Positions 21,798 to 33,599 are shown, numbered from the stretch's first letter. The stretch: DNA of 64,000 nucleotides from Dasypus novemcinctus (GCF_030445035.2 NC_080678.1:119727947-119791946), one strand, 5' to 3'. Translations and numbers: made by a program. The notes: generated by a model from the letters alone, not told the origin.

Positions 21798-23604
21798 GAC
21801 ATGGCTCCCCTTGACACAAAGCTGGTTGGTTTTGTGGTTTGGAAATATTTTATATATTCAGGTGCCTTTGGGATGACTTGCAAACTCCCCTTGAGAAAGA
21901 ATCACATAACCTCAGGCCCTGGAACCGAGCTGCCCCTGTGCGTGGTCTGGCCCCTAGCCCCTTTTCTCAACCTCCCCTCACCAGTGAGAGCCAAAGGGGG
22001 CGGCTGGACCAGGCGGGCCAGGCGTCCCTCCGGGCCTGGAGTGGTTTTGCCCATGGCTGCCAGGGTCCGAGGACACCTGTGAGTCAGCCGTGCCTGCGTC
22101 ACCGCCGCCCAGGCGCTGCTCCCTGGGTGTGCTGGCTCAACGGCAGCAGCCCGGCCGGGCCTTGGGGCTTCTTGGGCGAGACTCCCTGGCAAGGCAGGGG
22201 CTGGGGCTGGAGCAGGGGGTCGGGCCTGGGCCTTGTACACAGGCCGACGCACTGGGTGACTTTGCAGGCACGTGGGCTCTGGCTTGCCGGGGGGCTGCGG
22301 GGCGGGAGGGACACCCTTCTCTTGGGTAAACGTGGGTGTGCAGACTTGCCTCGGTACGTCCCGGGACTAGACCGGGTGAAGGCTCAGGACGGCATTTCAC
22401 CCGGCGATGAGCTGCCAGCTGTCAGTGGGGGCTGGGTGGGGTCACGTGAGAGCCTCCCGAGACCTCACTTGGGCCTTGGCCCCTCCAGTCTGCCAGAGGA
22501 AGAGCAGAGGCAGGAGGAAGACCGGGGCGTCCCCGGACCAGCTGCTGACTGCTGTGCCCCCTCCCTGGCCGCCGCCGAGAGGCCCGCTCCTGGGCTCCTG
22601 GAGAGGTCGGGAGCAGGGGAGAAGAGGAGTTTGCCAAGCGCCATCTGAGACCCGGCCCCGTGCAAATCCATTTCAGTCCTTGCCCACCCATAGCAGGGCG
22701 CCCAGTGGTGGGAACAGCCCCCTGCACCCTGGCGTTGGAGTCTGTGATTGTCACGCAGCCCTCTGCCCTGGGTGGCGTTGTCCCCATTTTCCGAGGCGCA
22801 AACTGTGGCGTGGAGGGGTGACTGCTTAAGGCCCCCACACTCTCCAGGGGAATCCAGGCTTCTCCCTCCATGAGTGGCGGTTTTTCTTTTTGAAATCTAT
22901 CTGCTGGTGGGAAGGAGTGGCCCTCCTGGCCCGGGCGCCTGCCCCTGCAGCTGGACAGCCCTGAGCAGGGGTCTGGCCGCCGGGGAAGGTGGGCAGGCAG
23001 CCGTGGAGCCCAGCGCAGCGGGTGGCGTTCGGTGTGGCGCGGAAGAGCCCACGGTCCGTGGCCGGCACGTCGCCACTGGGGATCGTTCTCCCCCCTCCCA
23101 GCTGGAGCCAAAGAGCCCTGGAAGACAGCTGCCCCCCGGGCACCCATGTGGACGGGATCGAGGGGCATCGACAGAGCGAGGTGCTCCCGCGAAGCCAGCC
23201 CTGCGGGCGCGCGTGGCCACGCACCTCCGTGCTCTGTAAGGACGTCGGCTGAGGCTGCGTTTTCCTTCTCCGTTCACCCCGGGGTCGTTTTGGTCTCCTG
23301 CTCTTGGCATCCCCACAGCGGGGAGCCGTCTCCCTGCGCCCTAAAACCTGGGGAAGCCGCAGGATAGTTACGGAGCCCGGTAGAAACAGGGTGCCTGCTC
23401 CACGCTCCCTGGGGTGGAGCCCTACACGGGGGGCGGGGGGGCTGTCTGTAAAGTGGGGGTGCTGCCTGGCTCTGAGGGCTGCTGGGGGCCCTCCCCACTC
23501 CCAGGCCCCCACGGCCGCCTGCCCCCTGCAGAGCCGGGCGTGTGCGTTCGCGTGCGCCTGTGTGAGCTCTTGGCTTCCGAAAGGGAGGGGACAGGGAGTA
23601 GAGA

Positions 23605-23760
23605 CGGGATGAGCCAGAGTGTAATTTTATTTCTGTGGTTCTCCTTTCAAGCTGTCACGGTAAATCTGTTTTACTTGTCACTTTGTAAATCATTATGCAG
23701 GATTAAGCCTTTTACCAGCTTTTAAGGCTTCTGCAGTCATGAAAAACACAACCTCCTCTC
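23605..23760. promoter_or_regulatory. AT-rich non-repeat block, conserved-element candidate
   Basis: A sharp fall in GC over about 150 bp (gtaattttatttctgtgg, gtaaatcattatgcagg, ccagcttttaaggc) in GC-rich intron DNA, with no repeat signature. Composition of this kind is typical of intronic enhancers near developmental genes. Confidence 0.35.
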
Positions 23761-24929
23761 CCGTCCTGCCTTCCCAGTGTCCGTCGCCGCCCTGGGCACA
23801 TCCCTTCAGCTGTTTCTTCGTGGTGGCGGCGAGGTGAGGTCGGAAGTGGGGAGGCTGGAAGGCGGTCGCGTCCTCAAGGAGCGCTGGCCCCTTTTACAGA
23901 TGGGAAGGCAAGGCTGCGAGGGAGAGAGAGGGCCGTGCAAGTCCTGTGCCCGGGACGCTGGTTTTTGCCTCGTGCCTCTCAAGCAGTGTCTCCTAATTGC
24001 CGGAGGCAATACAGCACGGGGATTGGAGCTGGAGGGTTTTCCCTCGTGACCCATGGACCCACGGGGGCCCAGAAGTCCCTCCCCCATGCCCCACGCCTTC
24101 CCCACCTGTGGCCAGATTGCCCAGACCCGCCAAGGGAGCTTTGGTTTGGAAGAGGCCGGAGCATCCTGGGTCGCCGTGTGTGCCTGGAGTCAGGGAGGAC
24201 CGTCTGCCCCTCCCAGGGTGGGAGAGGAGGGGCAGGTGTGACCAGGGGGGCCAAACCCAAGCTGGGGTGACCGGGAGCTAGAGGTGGGGGATGTGGTCGA
24301 GGTCCCCACGCCGGCGTGCTGGAGACCATTGGTTTCTCTCTCCACAAATCCATGCCCTTCTCCGGAGAAGGCTTTGGGATACGAGAACAATGGGCTCGTG
24401 GGCCGCGCTGGAGCCGCAGGCAGTGGCCGGCTCGCGAGGCTGAGAGCCAGCAGGTGCAGCGGTGCGTTGCCCGTGGCTGCCCCTTCTGGAGGGGCCCACT
24501 CAGGAGAGGGAAACAAAAAGGCCCACGCCCCGAAGGCTGGCACCCGCTGCCCAGCCGAGGCTCGCGGGGCGCCCGCCAGCAGGGCGGCCGCGGATGGTGT
24601 GCCCGGGGCCACGTGGCCCAGCCGGGCCCCTCTTTTCCATCCAGGATAGACTGGCCTTCCCCGGGCGGGGCCCGTGCTGCTGGGGTTCCACTCTTCCCCC
24701 TGCCTGCCCTGCTGGCCTTTGGAGGGCCATCCTACCCCCAGAGTGCTTCCCCCACTCCCGCTGCCGGCTCCTCCCTTGCTGACCAATCGGGAGAGCTGCC
24801 GGGGCATCTCTGCAGGGCCAGCCCTGCGCTTGGCTCCGCGAGGGCACCGAGATGCAGATTCGTGTTAGGCAACAGGCCCCGGCACCCTCTGCCTTCCCCG
24901 CCACAGCCCTCGCCGTGCTGTGTGGCCAG

Positions 24930-25060
24930 CGCCTGTTTATTGCCCTGTTTCTAGCCTCTGAGCTTCTCTAAAGCCAGACTTTGTCTCCGGCGTCCCTCGC
25001 ACCTGGCACCAGGGCAGGACATCGGCTAAGTGGGTGTTTCTTGAACAGAAGAAAGGCTCA
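24930..25060 (+). repeat. L2 LINE fragment
   Basis: The words 'gtttattgccctgtttctag', 'agccagactttgtctcc' and 'cacctggcaccagggcaggac' are L2 3'-region blocks in sense order. Confidence 0.5.
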
Positions 25061-25484
25061 GTGAAAATCCCGAGACCCTGATCTCCAGGAGTTTCTGCAG
25101 CCTAAATTGGAAACTAAGCCTGGGCTACTTGGCAGAATGTGGAAAATATGTACTGAACGCTCCCGGGAAGTCTGCTGAGATGTTCCAAGAGTGAGAGATG
25201 AGAATGGGCTCGCTCGAGTGAAGGCCTCCTGGGGGGTGGGGCATTTAGGGATGAGGGTGGAAGGGCGACAGCTAAAATAAGGCAGGGAGGCTGGAGAGGA
25301 AGGGTGCTTCTGGAAGGCGGAGTGGCTTGAACAGGGAAGGCAGGGGGGTCCCCTGCCCTCGGGGAGCACAGGCAGGGCTCTTGGGGAGGGGGAGTGATAG
25401 CCCAGTCTCCAGGGACAGCCAGGGTCAGGAGGGGACACGCATGCTGTAGGCGGCAGGGGAGGGTGACGGAGGGAGTTTCCAGTA

Positions 25485-25575
25485 GGGAAGGACAGGGACA
25501 GGGACAGAGCAGTATTTTAGGAGATTAATCTGGCGGCAGGGAGCCGCCTGGAGTGGAGCGGGGAGCCTGGAACCC
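25485..25575 (-). repeat. L2 LINE fragment with GGGACA repeat
   Basis: A three-copy (A)GGGAC(A) stretch precedes 'ggagattaatctggcggcag', which matches the L2 'gatcactctggctgc' region in reverse orientation. Confidence 0.45.
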
Positions 25576-26569
25576 TGGTAATTACACAGGTGCGTGCACC
25601 CCTCAGGGGCGCTGCCGGAACAGCCCCAGAGCCGTGTGGGCAGGCGGGGCTGGCACCTGGGGCTCCCGGCGTTCCACGCAGCCGGGAAGTGGGGGCGGTG
25701 GAGGCGCGGGGCTGCGGGTGCACCGGCGTGGTCTGGCTTTTCCCTCGCGGGGTGACATGGCCCTGAGCCTCTGCTCCTCCAACTGTCAAAGGGAAAGAGT
25801 TAACAACCCCCGCCCCAGCCCGCGTGAGGCGAAGGGAAGGGCTCTGTGGGCTGTCAGATCGCGCGCGCGCTAGGAGACTGGTGGCGGCGTGGCCTGGCCT
25901 CCCTGGGCTCTGCCCGCTGGAGGCAGCCTGCGCGTTTGGGTTTCTGCAGGCTCCATGACCCTGGCCAAGTCACTGCCCTCCTCTAGGTCTCCTCGGCTTG
26001 CCCCTCTTTAAGCGGGCCTGTCCCCCCGTCCTGGCGCACGAGAGCCACGGTGGACACGGGCTCTGATGCTCGGTCCTGGAGACTGAGGCTCAGGCAGTGG
26101 CTGGGGACGGCCCTCTGTGGGCAGGTGTCACATTCCCCGGCCGGCCTGGTCGTCAACGGCCTCGACGCCTCCTGGGAAGCCGCGGAAGCGTGGGCACGCG
26201 GTTCTTCTGTGCGCCTCCTCGTCTCTGGCACCTTCTAAGTCCATTTTACATTTACATGCACTCCTGCCCACTCCCTGGAGGCCCCTTGTGGGTCTAGCTG
26301 GTGGTAAACCCTTATCAGATCCCTCTTCTCCCCCAGCAAGCCTTGCACAGCAGAGGAGCCTGGAAGTGATGCTCAGGTCTGCTTAGAGAATCGGACCCCC
26401 AGCTGGTAGGGGGCTGTGCAGCAGCTCACCTTTCCAGAAGAGGGTTTTTGTTTTAAGACGAGATTTTGCTTTTCTGATAAAAGAGCCTTTGAGAGAGTGA
26501 AGAAGCAGGGTACTGGAAATAGCACCCCCAAAGCTCTCTGAACGTGTTGCAGGCAGACGGGGGAACTGA

Positions 26570-26660
26570 GCTGCCAGTCAACAGGAGAAAACCTCTTACC
26601 TTCACCGTGAGGAAACTGAGGCTCAGAGAGCAAAGGAGACATTCTGAAGTCACCCTGCAG
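26570..26660 (-). repeat. MIR SINE fragment
   Basis: It shows 'gtgaggaaactgaggctcag', 'agagcaaaggagac' and 'gaagtcaccctgcagg' in reverse MIR order. Confidence 0.7.
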
Positions 26661-26689
26661 GTCCAGGCTTCAGATAACAGTAATGACAG

Positions 26690-26945
26690 TGACTTTATTA
26701 CTCTTAGCCACGGCCACCATGTTCAGGGCACTTTCCAGGTACTTCACACTGCCCTAAGCCAGGTACGTGCATCATCTCATTGAGTCCTCCAAAGCCACCA
26801 GGGAGGGGACACCATTTTTATGCCTCTTTCCCACACTTGCATGAATGGAGAAATGCTCGCCATGGACAGGGCCCCAAACTAGAAAATGCCCAAAGCAGGA
26901 TTCAAATGCGGGCCTCGGAGTCCAGGACCCTCTTGCCCACTGCCC
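26690..26945 (-). repeat. MIR SINE, long copy
   Basis: Most of a reverse MIR is recognisable: 'gggcactttccaggtacttc', 'catctcattgagtcctccaa', 'accatttttatgcc', a degraded central core, then 'gcaggattcaaatgcggg'. Directly adjacent is a second MIR piece. Confidence 0.65.
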
Positions 26946-27009
26946 TCTGTGGACCCCTCCTGCCCCCTCTCCCTGGCTGGGCCCCCGTGGAGCGGTGCAG
27001 AGCCGTCTT

Positions 27010-27260
27010 CCGCTTTCTAGGAGGTGTGGGTTCAGAGGACTTCTGTATTGGGGAGATAAAAGAGCCGGTTTGGGACGATTTTTATCAGCTTGAGCAAGCT
27101 GGTTTGACTTACAGGAAGAAGCTTATTTGCATTTTGGGAAAGAGCTGAGCGTAAAGGCCGCGGTGAGGGCCGGGCGGATTTGTAAACAAACAGCCAACCG
27201 AGGGCATTGTGTGTCCCCAGCCGTACAATGCCGGGCTCTTTGTGTCACCACAGACCCGGT
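27010..27260. promoter_or_regulatory. Candidate enhancer (GATA/octamer/FOX motifs)
   Basis: AT-richer non-repeat DNA with several developmental factor words: gagataaaa near 27,052, an exact octamer ATTTGCAT (27,125-27,132), and a forkhead word TGTAAACA (27,181-27,188). The clustering within 140 bp in otherwise GC-rich DNA suggests an intronic enhancer. Function is inferred. Confidence 0.35.
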
Positions 27261-27794
27261 CCCCACGTCACGGCTGCCCTTTGGACAGAAAGGGCCGAAT
27301 TGAGTAAGAGAGCGTTGCTGGAAATGCCAAGCAGCTCATCCTCTCCCCGGGCGTCCCTGCACGGGCGAGCGGCTGCGCCCCGCTCCAGCTGGGTCTGTTT
27401 ACGGCTGCTGGCGTCCCAGGCCAGGTGCAGAGCCCACCGGCGCTGGCGTGCCAGGCCGCCTCCGCCCGCTCCCCGCCTCTCCGTGGGCACGCGGGGGCCC
27501 GGGAGGCCCGGGCCCGTGGCGCAGCGTTCCAGGACCGCCCGGGCGGCCTGGCCTCAGACCCTCCCTCCGCCCGCCTCCCTTTCCCTTCTCGATGCTGGTG
27601 CCAAGGCTTTACGGGTCCAGGGGCCCCAGCTCTGGGCTCAGCCTGGGGTCCTGTCTGCACCGGCCACCTAATGGGCCGGGGGGCCTCGGGCACTCTCAGC
27701 ACCTCCATTTTCCTGGGGATAGTCGGGGTTTCTGGGGGATGGGAGATAATAACTGGATGGTGACTAAAGCATCGTGCTGGGCACCTGGTGGATT

Positions 27795-27960
27795 CCCAGG
27801 ATGTGCTACTGCACAGATCAATCAGGCATGTAATATTTATTTCAGAGGAAAGATCTTTTTCAAATCAGACGACTATCAAGCCAGATATTCTGATTTAACT
27901 CCAAATCGTACGACAGTCACAGTAAGAACCACACAATCAGTAATTATAAGCCCACCCCTG
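27795..27960. promoter_or_regulatory. AT-rich block with PBX/HOX-type motif
   Basis: About 160 bp of sharply lower GC, non-repetitive, with ATCAATCA at 27,817-27,824 (complement TGATTGAT, the PBX-HOX type site) and several AATTA/ATTTA words. It abruptly borders GC-rich DNA on both sides. Confidence 0.35.
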
Positions 27961-29579
27961 CGAGGCCCATCCCTTCGCCCTGCGTGCTTCTGGAACTTTC
28001 TGACGATAGTCCCCATGCTCAGCTGACCCCACTTGGCCAGCATAAGCAGCTTCCACCACCCCTTGGGCCTTCCCAGGTGTCCACCTTGCCTCTCCGGCTA
28101 GACAGGAACCGCCTATCTTTCTTATCTGGCTGCTTGGAGGGCAGACGTGCTGCTTCTCCTTCTTATTGGCCCTGGGCGGTGGCCGGGAGGCTAAAATGCA
28201 CCTAGCAGGTTCCACCGGCTGAACGGGGACCCTCAGTCCATGTTCACCCAGAGACACCCCCAGACCGCTGCCACCCCATGGGGTGTCCGTTTTTACGAAG
28301 GACGCTTTGGGGTTCTTTTCTCGGATCTGCAGCCTGTGGCTGGCTGGGGTCCCTGCGTCTCTGTCCCTGCGGCCAGTTTGAACCTCCAGCAGGCCTGGCC
28401 TTGCGTTTGTACTGCGTGTGGCGACTTACGGACACCTCTGCCTTTTTGCTGAACCCCTGTGTGTCCTGAGGTCCCCGTGAGGCAGGCGAGGCCACTGGCC
28501 TCTCACCCCTGTTTTTAAGTGGGCCAAACTCAGCACACTTCAGTGATGGGTCTGGTATTTCAAGCCAGCCCTCAGCTGTCACTGGCCCCTGTGGCCTCTG
28601 AAGCCTTCCCGGAGGAAGCTGAGGCTAGAGGACGGGAGTGGGTGGGGAGCAGCCTGCAAGGATACGAGTCCCAGTGGGCAAATGTTTGCATGAGGAGCTG
28701 GGCGTGAGAGGACTTCCCAGAACCCTTTGCGGGTGGTGGTCACGGGTGGGAAGAGGAAGAAGGTCAGCTCTGAAACAGCTGGTTGTTTTCTTGAGAACCT
28801 CTTGACCCCAAACACTGCCCTCCAGGGCAGATGGAGGCTGGCCGCTGGGCCCCTGCCTGCTCTCAGACCCGGCCGTTGGCTCCACCCGCGGGCGAGGGGA
28901 CCAGCCCCATCGGGGTCCAGTGCTGATCAGCACAGAATCACTCTCTGCCTGTGGGGGGCCAAAAGGAGAAAAGGGGTAAATCAATCAGTCGATCACACCC
29001 CACAAATCAGTGCTAAGAAAGAAACAAAGAAGGCGCTGAGAATGACAGGAGCTGGGTGTAGGGTGTTGACCCAAAGGCCTTGCTGAGGAGGGAGCAGAAG
29101 CGTGAGCCGGCAGCTGGGAGGCGATGGGGCCAGGGCGGGGGCAGAGTGTCCGGCACAGCACATGCAAAGGTCCTGAGGCTGCAAGGGTCCCGTGGCAGGG
29201 GGCAGGGTAGCCTGAGATGAGGAGGCCCCTGCCCACCCATGCCTTCGCCCTCATTTCAAGCCCTCCGGGGCCCCTCTCCCCCAGAGAGCCAGCAGAGCTG
29301 CCAGGCCCAGGCATGGACACGGGCCTGGCTCTGCTCATGGCAGGTGCCAGGTGACCTCCTGCGCAATTCCTGCCTCCCGCCGGCCGCCTCCATCTTCGCA
29401 GCATGAATGTGAGGTCTCCAGCTGTCCCCGGCTCGTCTTGTCCCTCCACGGGGAAGCCCACGGCCTGCTGTTGCCCACCATTCCGTATTTCAGGGAACTT
29501 GCTCTGGGGAGAAAGTGTCACCAAGGGTCCCAGGCCAAGCCCACGTTCCCCTGCCTGTCCTCGGCCCTGGCCCTGCAAC

Positions 29580-29910
29580 CTTTATTTATTTACTTTGGTC
29601 CTTGCTCAAAAGCCCTGGTAGCAAGCTGCCTGGAATGAAATGTGAAGAACTCGAGATAATAATAAAATCAATTGGACTGTTTCCCCAGTAATTCTAGAGA
29701 CCGATGCATCATTAACGTTGGTAATACAGTGCCTGTCAGATCACAAACTTCTCAATAAATGTGCAGCTGGCAAGCTCTGATAGAAATTGGAGGCAAGCAG
29801 AGAATGAGATTTGGGGCCTTTGATATATGGGGTGTCAGCGGCGCGGTGAAGTTTTTATCAATTTCTGTCACCTTGGGCTTTTGCGCTCACTACATATGTG
29901 GTCTTCACAG
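29580..29910. promoter_or_regulatory. AT-rich non-repeat block, conserved-element candidate
   Basis: This is one of the longest AT-rich islands of the window without an obvious repeat family (gataataataaaatcaattg, gcatcattaacgttgg, tgatatatgg, ttatcaatttctg). Its length and abrupt edges favour a conserved regulatory element. One part (gtaatacagtgcctg...ctcaataaatg, about 29,720-29,760) resembles an L2/MIR 3' end. Confidence 0.4.
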
Positions 29911-30424
29911 CCCTTCTCCATGGGCTGCTCCCGTGCTAACTGCCCCCCGCCCCGGGGGGAGGAAGAGGGGCCTTGACACCGAGCCCGGAGCCTTCCCGCG
30001 GGGCCTCGCCAGCGGGCGGGGGGGCCAGCAGCGCCAGGGGCCTTGGATGTGACCCCAAGGTCACTTGGCCCCGGCACAGCTTTTACTGCGCCCCTACTGA
30101 GGTCAGGACACCCCTGGCGCTGCTCCCAGGGACTCCAGGGGCTTCACTGGAAACCCAGAGCTTGCAGGGTGGGGTGGGGGTGGTCGTTGCTACCCAGGGT
30201 CAGGGGCCGGGGGTCAGAAGGAGAGTGGAAGAGATACCTGAGCTGGTAGAAGTGTCTTCCAGGTGGACAGGGGAGGAGGGCCCCTTGGACAGAGCGAGCC
30301 GTGTGGGTGCAGGCCCGGAAGCACGGGGGCTCCTGGGTTTAGCGGGGAGGAAGGAGTTTGCTAGGCCAGGCCGCGGGTGGCGGTGGCGGGAGGGGAGAAG
30401 CTCCCCCGGGCCGCTGCGGTCTGC

Positions 30425-30655
30425 TGGTGAGTGCACACGGGCTCTGCTGGGTCTCAGGCCTCACTCCCGTGCTGACCGACTGGGCAACCTTGGGAAGTGC
30501 CCCAGGCTGTCTCGGTCTCCGTTTCCACATCTGTGAAAAGGAGCAGTGATGTCAGAGCACCCGCCTTGGAGGGATTTTGTGAGCATCAGTGAATTCCTAC
30601 TTCCCTGGAGCTTAGGACAGGGACTGGTACACTGCAGGCCCCTGAAAAATACCGG
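30425..30655 (+). repeat. MIR SINE, near full length
   Basis: In sense order: 'gggcaaccttgggaagtg', 'tctccgtttccacatctgtg', 'gattttgtgagcatcagtga' and 'gacagggactggtacactg'. It is adjacent to a reverse MIR fragment. Confidence 0.75.
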
Positions 30656-30664
30656 CATTGTTTG

Positions 30665-30775
30665 CCTGATTTTCTCAATTTAACCCTCACAGCAACCTGA
30701 GAGCCGTACACGTGGGGTCCAGAAAGGTGAGGCAGGGCCTGCTAAGTCACCCTGCCGGGAGCAGCGCTGGGATTG
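30665..30775 (-). repeat. MIR SINE fragment
   Basis: It shows 'caatttaaccctcacagc', 'gtccagaaaggtgaggc' and 'ctaagtcaccctgccggg', a diverged reverse MIR. Confidence 0.55.
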
Positions 30776-31513
30776 TCCAGACGACCCCAGAGTGTGGGTG
30801 TCTAAGCTGCCGCTGCGGCCGGGCTCAGACCCGAGGGGCAGGCCGGCGTTTGAAGGCGCCCCGATGCCCTGCCACCCGTGCCTGCTTCGGAGCCGTGGCC
30901 TCTGCAAACCCAGGGGAAGGACCCTGGGCCACGAGGATGACTCAGGGAGGGGGGCGTTGGTCTGCTGCCTCCCCGCCGGGGGGCCCGGGAGGGCCTGGGA
31001 GCCTGGCACTCCAGGGGGTCCTCCGGGCACAAGGAGCCCAGGGCGCTCTGGACAGGGGGCTCCCAGGTTCCTCCCCGGCCTGCCTGGGAGGCGCTCCTCC
31101 CCGCGCGGGGCTCTGCAGGAACGCCAGCTCTGCTCCCGGCTGCCTCTGCGTCAGGGTTTGCTTTTAAAGGAAAGCGGGGCTGCGAGGCCCGCGGGGGGCT
31201 CCGGAAAGGGGGAGCAACCTTGTTAGACTGGGGTTTGCCAGGCGGAGAGGCTGGGCTGCGCTGAGCCGGGGGGTGGCGGCCAGGCCTGGGTCTGCCCCCT
31301 GCGCCCTCTGTGCCTCCGCGAGCCCCGGGGACACCCCTGGGCCCTCCCGGTCCTGGCTGGAGAGGAGGGGTGGGTGGTCTTGCTTTCCCTCCCCATAGCC
31401 CCACCCCACCCCTGCCCTGGGTGTCAGCTCCCTCCTGGGAAGCTGAGGAAGCTCACGCCCCCTGGGAGTGGGAGAGCAGGGATGGGGGGAGGCTCTGGGA
31501 AGCTGCAGGTGCA

Positions 31514-31541
31514 CTAGAAGGAAGGCTCTAGAAGGAAGGCT
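31514..31541 (+). repeat. Exact 14-bp tandem duplication
   Basis: CTAGAAGGAAGGCT occurs twice head-to-tail (31,514-31,527 and 31,528-31,541) with no mismatch, which implies a recent slippage or duplication. Confidence 0.95.
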
Positions 31542-32121
31542 CCGCGGGCCTCTTTTCACCGCCTGGTGGGCCTGGTCTGGAGGAGGGAGTGCGGGACGCT
31601 GACGCCCTGCCGTGGGCCCACCGCCACGCATAGGCGACTTCAGCCAACCCCCAGCCCGCCGCACCGCACTTTTCTCTGTCACCAAATCGGCTGCCCTGTG
31701 CCCTGTTTTAGGGAGTGCGGCGGACCCCTGCGTCTGCCAGGTTCGGTCAGCCTGAGCTAAAATCATTCTCGGGGAACGGACAGGCCAGGAAAGCCCGAGG
31801 GCAGTGGGGACAGTCCCATCAAGCAGAGCCCCGAGGGGCGGGGCTCGGATCTGCCTGCCGGAGGGCGAGCACTCAGGGAGGGCTGCCCAGAGGAGGTGAC
31901 CTGCGCACTGCGCCCCAAAGGATGAGTCGGAGATTGCTCAGGAGGGAGCGGGGAGGGGAGGAGGGCCCAGGCCTTGGGGGGCAGGAGGCAGAGCTGAGAG
32001 CTCAGCTGGGGCCCAGGCCCATCCCCAAGGGCCTTGCTCGTGTGCCAAGAAGCTTTGGGGTCTGTCGCTGAGGTTGGGTTGGCAAGAAAAGAGTTCAGGG
32101 TGAGGAAGATGTCGCCAGAGC

Positions 32122-32236
32122 TGTTTTGTTGTTTTTGTTGTTGTTGTTGTTATTTTAGGTACCGGGGCCGGGGATTGGACCCAGGACCACGTAGGTGGGA
32201 AGCCGGGGGTCCACACTGAGCCACATCGGTGCCCCT
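32122..32236 (-). repeat. tRNA-Ala-derived SINE, diverged copy
   Basis: A T-rich left end with GTT repeats (32,123-32,156, a T/GTT-type tail) is followed by the reversed tRNA-Ala-like head: 'ggggattggacccaggacc' and 'gagccacatcgg'. The B-box equivalent (GGTCCAATCCC) differs from the consensus by two bases. It stands head-to-tail with the next SINE. Confidence 0.75.
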
Positions 32237-32350
32237 GGTTGGTTTTTTCGTTTGTTATTTGTTTTTGTTTTTAGGAGGCACCAGAATCTGAACCCAGGAC
32301 CTGCCGTGTGGGAAGTGGACGCTCAACCACTCGAGCCGCATCCGCTCCCC
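32237..32350 (-). repeat. tRNA-Ala-derived SINE, second tandem copy
   Basis: A T-rich tail (ttttttcgtttgttatttg, about 32,243-32,272) precedes 'aggaggcaccagaatctgaa', 'cccaggacctgccgtgtggg' and 'caaccactcgagccgcatcc', the same reversed tRNA-Ala head. Divergence from its neighbour suggests two separate insertions rather than a duplication. Confidence 0.75.
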
Positions 32351-32441
32351 AGATCTGGCTTTTAGAATGACCGCTCTGGTGGTCGCTCGGCCGACCCTCT
32401 CCCCGGGGCTCCGTGGAGCTGCCGCCATCCAGGAGAGAGCA

Positions 32442-32449
32442 TGACGTCA
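32442..32449. promoter_or_regulatory. Palindromic CRE word
   Basis: An exact TGACGTCA lies just right of the SINE pair. There is no promoter context, so it may be fortuitous. Confidence 0.25.
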
Positions 32450-32839
32450 GGGAGCTGGGCTCAGGAGAAGGGGGCATAGCGGTGCTGCTTAAGAAGGGGT
32501 GGTGTCTGTGAAAAAAAACGTTTTAACTAAAATAAAAAAAAAAAAAAGAAGGCCCCAGACTTTCCGGGACCTGGCTCTGAGGGTTTCCACCCTGCTCCTC
32601 CCCTGCGCTGCGGGCAGAGGCGGGGCCTGTCCCCGCTCTCCCCCGGCGGTTGTCATCAGCGTATCTGGGCAGGTGCAGTCTGGAGGGGGGCACTCGAGGA
32701 GTCCGGGGGGCCGGGAGCCCCTGGAGGAAACAGGTGGCTGCTGAGCCTGCAGAAGCTCGAGGGGGCACGTGGATGTGCTGCAGGCTGTGGCCGTGGCCTG
32801 AGAGAGAGGAACTCTTCACTTGGGACCTAATGCCACCAA

Positions 32840-33215
32840 CAGTTGACGAGTGCCCGTCCAGGGCTGGCCAAGGGTGTAGAGACGGCGAGGACGAGGGACT
32901 GGCCCGCGCGGAGCAGCTGACCCTCTCATGAGGGGGTGCACAGTGGAGGCGAGGTGCCCACTCACTCTGCTCGAGAAGGGGATGACGGAGTCGCTCCTCC
33001 AGGAAGAGTGGGGGTTTCCCAGGCCGAGAAGTGAGGGAAGGGCATCTGAGGCAGAGGGAACAGTACTTGCAAAGGCTCAGAGGCCCAGGGGCGATGTTGT
33101 CAGAGGGCAAAGCTCTTGAAATCATGCTCCTCCTCTGGAGGCAGAAAGTCAGCCAGGCCTCCTGGAGCAGGAGCTGCTGGAGCCTGGGAGGCCTAAAATC
33201 CTTGAGCCCGTGGGC
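32840..33215 (-). repeat. L2 LINE fragment
   Basis: The words 'gacgagtgcccgtccaggg', 'gaagggcatctgaggcagag' and 'acttgcaaaggctcagaggc' match the L2 3' region in reverse order, strongly diverged. Confidence 0.45.
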
Positions 33216-33599
33216 ATCAGGTGAGGGAAGGGCAGTGCTCGTTGCCTAAAGGGAAGCGCCTAGCCTGCAGGCTAGCCCTCTGCCAGCCCGCCTGCTCCTC
33301 CAGGCACGGCCACGTTCACAGAGGCTGAGGGCTGCAGAGGAGAGCCTGCTTGTCCAGCTGGAGGGGCTGCCTCCAGGCAGGCCACTGGCACTCCCCACTC
33401 TGGTGTCAAAGTCCATCTGGATGAACCAGGACAGGGAGGGAGGGAGGGAGGCAGACAGCCAGGTGACAGCTGTCCTGGCAGGCGTGTCCCGTCAACAGCA
33501 CGAAGAGTCTTAGGACAACAGGGGCTAGAGCGTTTCTTATACCGAGTGTCCCCACCCCCCCAAACACACAGACACAACTGTCTGGCCAGGCGGCCATCG

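Larger units (their letters stand above)
31870..32420 (-). repeat. L2 LINE fragment split by two SINEs
   Basis: L2-like words occur on the left ('gggctgcccagaggaggtga', 'aaaggatgagtcgg') and resume on the right ('agatctggcttttagaatga', 'ccgctctggtggtc'), interrupted at about 32,122-32,350 by two short SINEs. The nesting shows the L2 is older than the SINEs. Confidence 0.5.
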
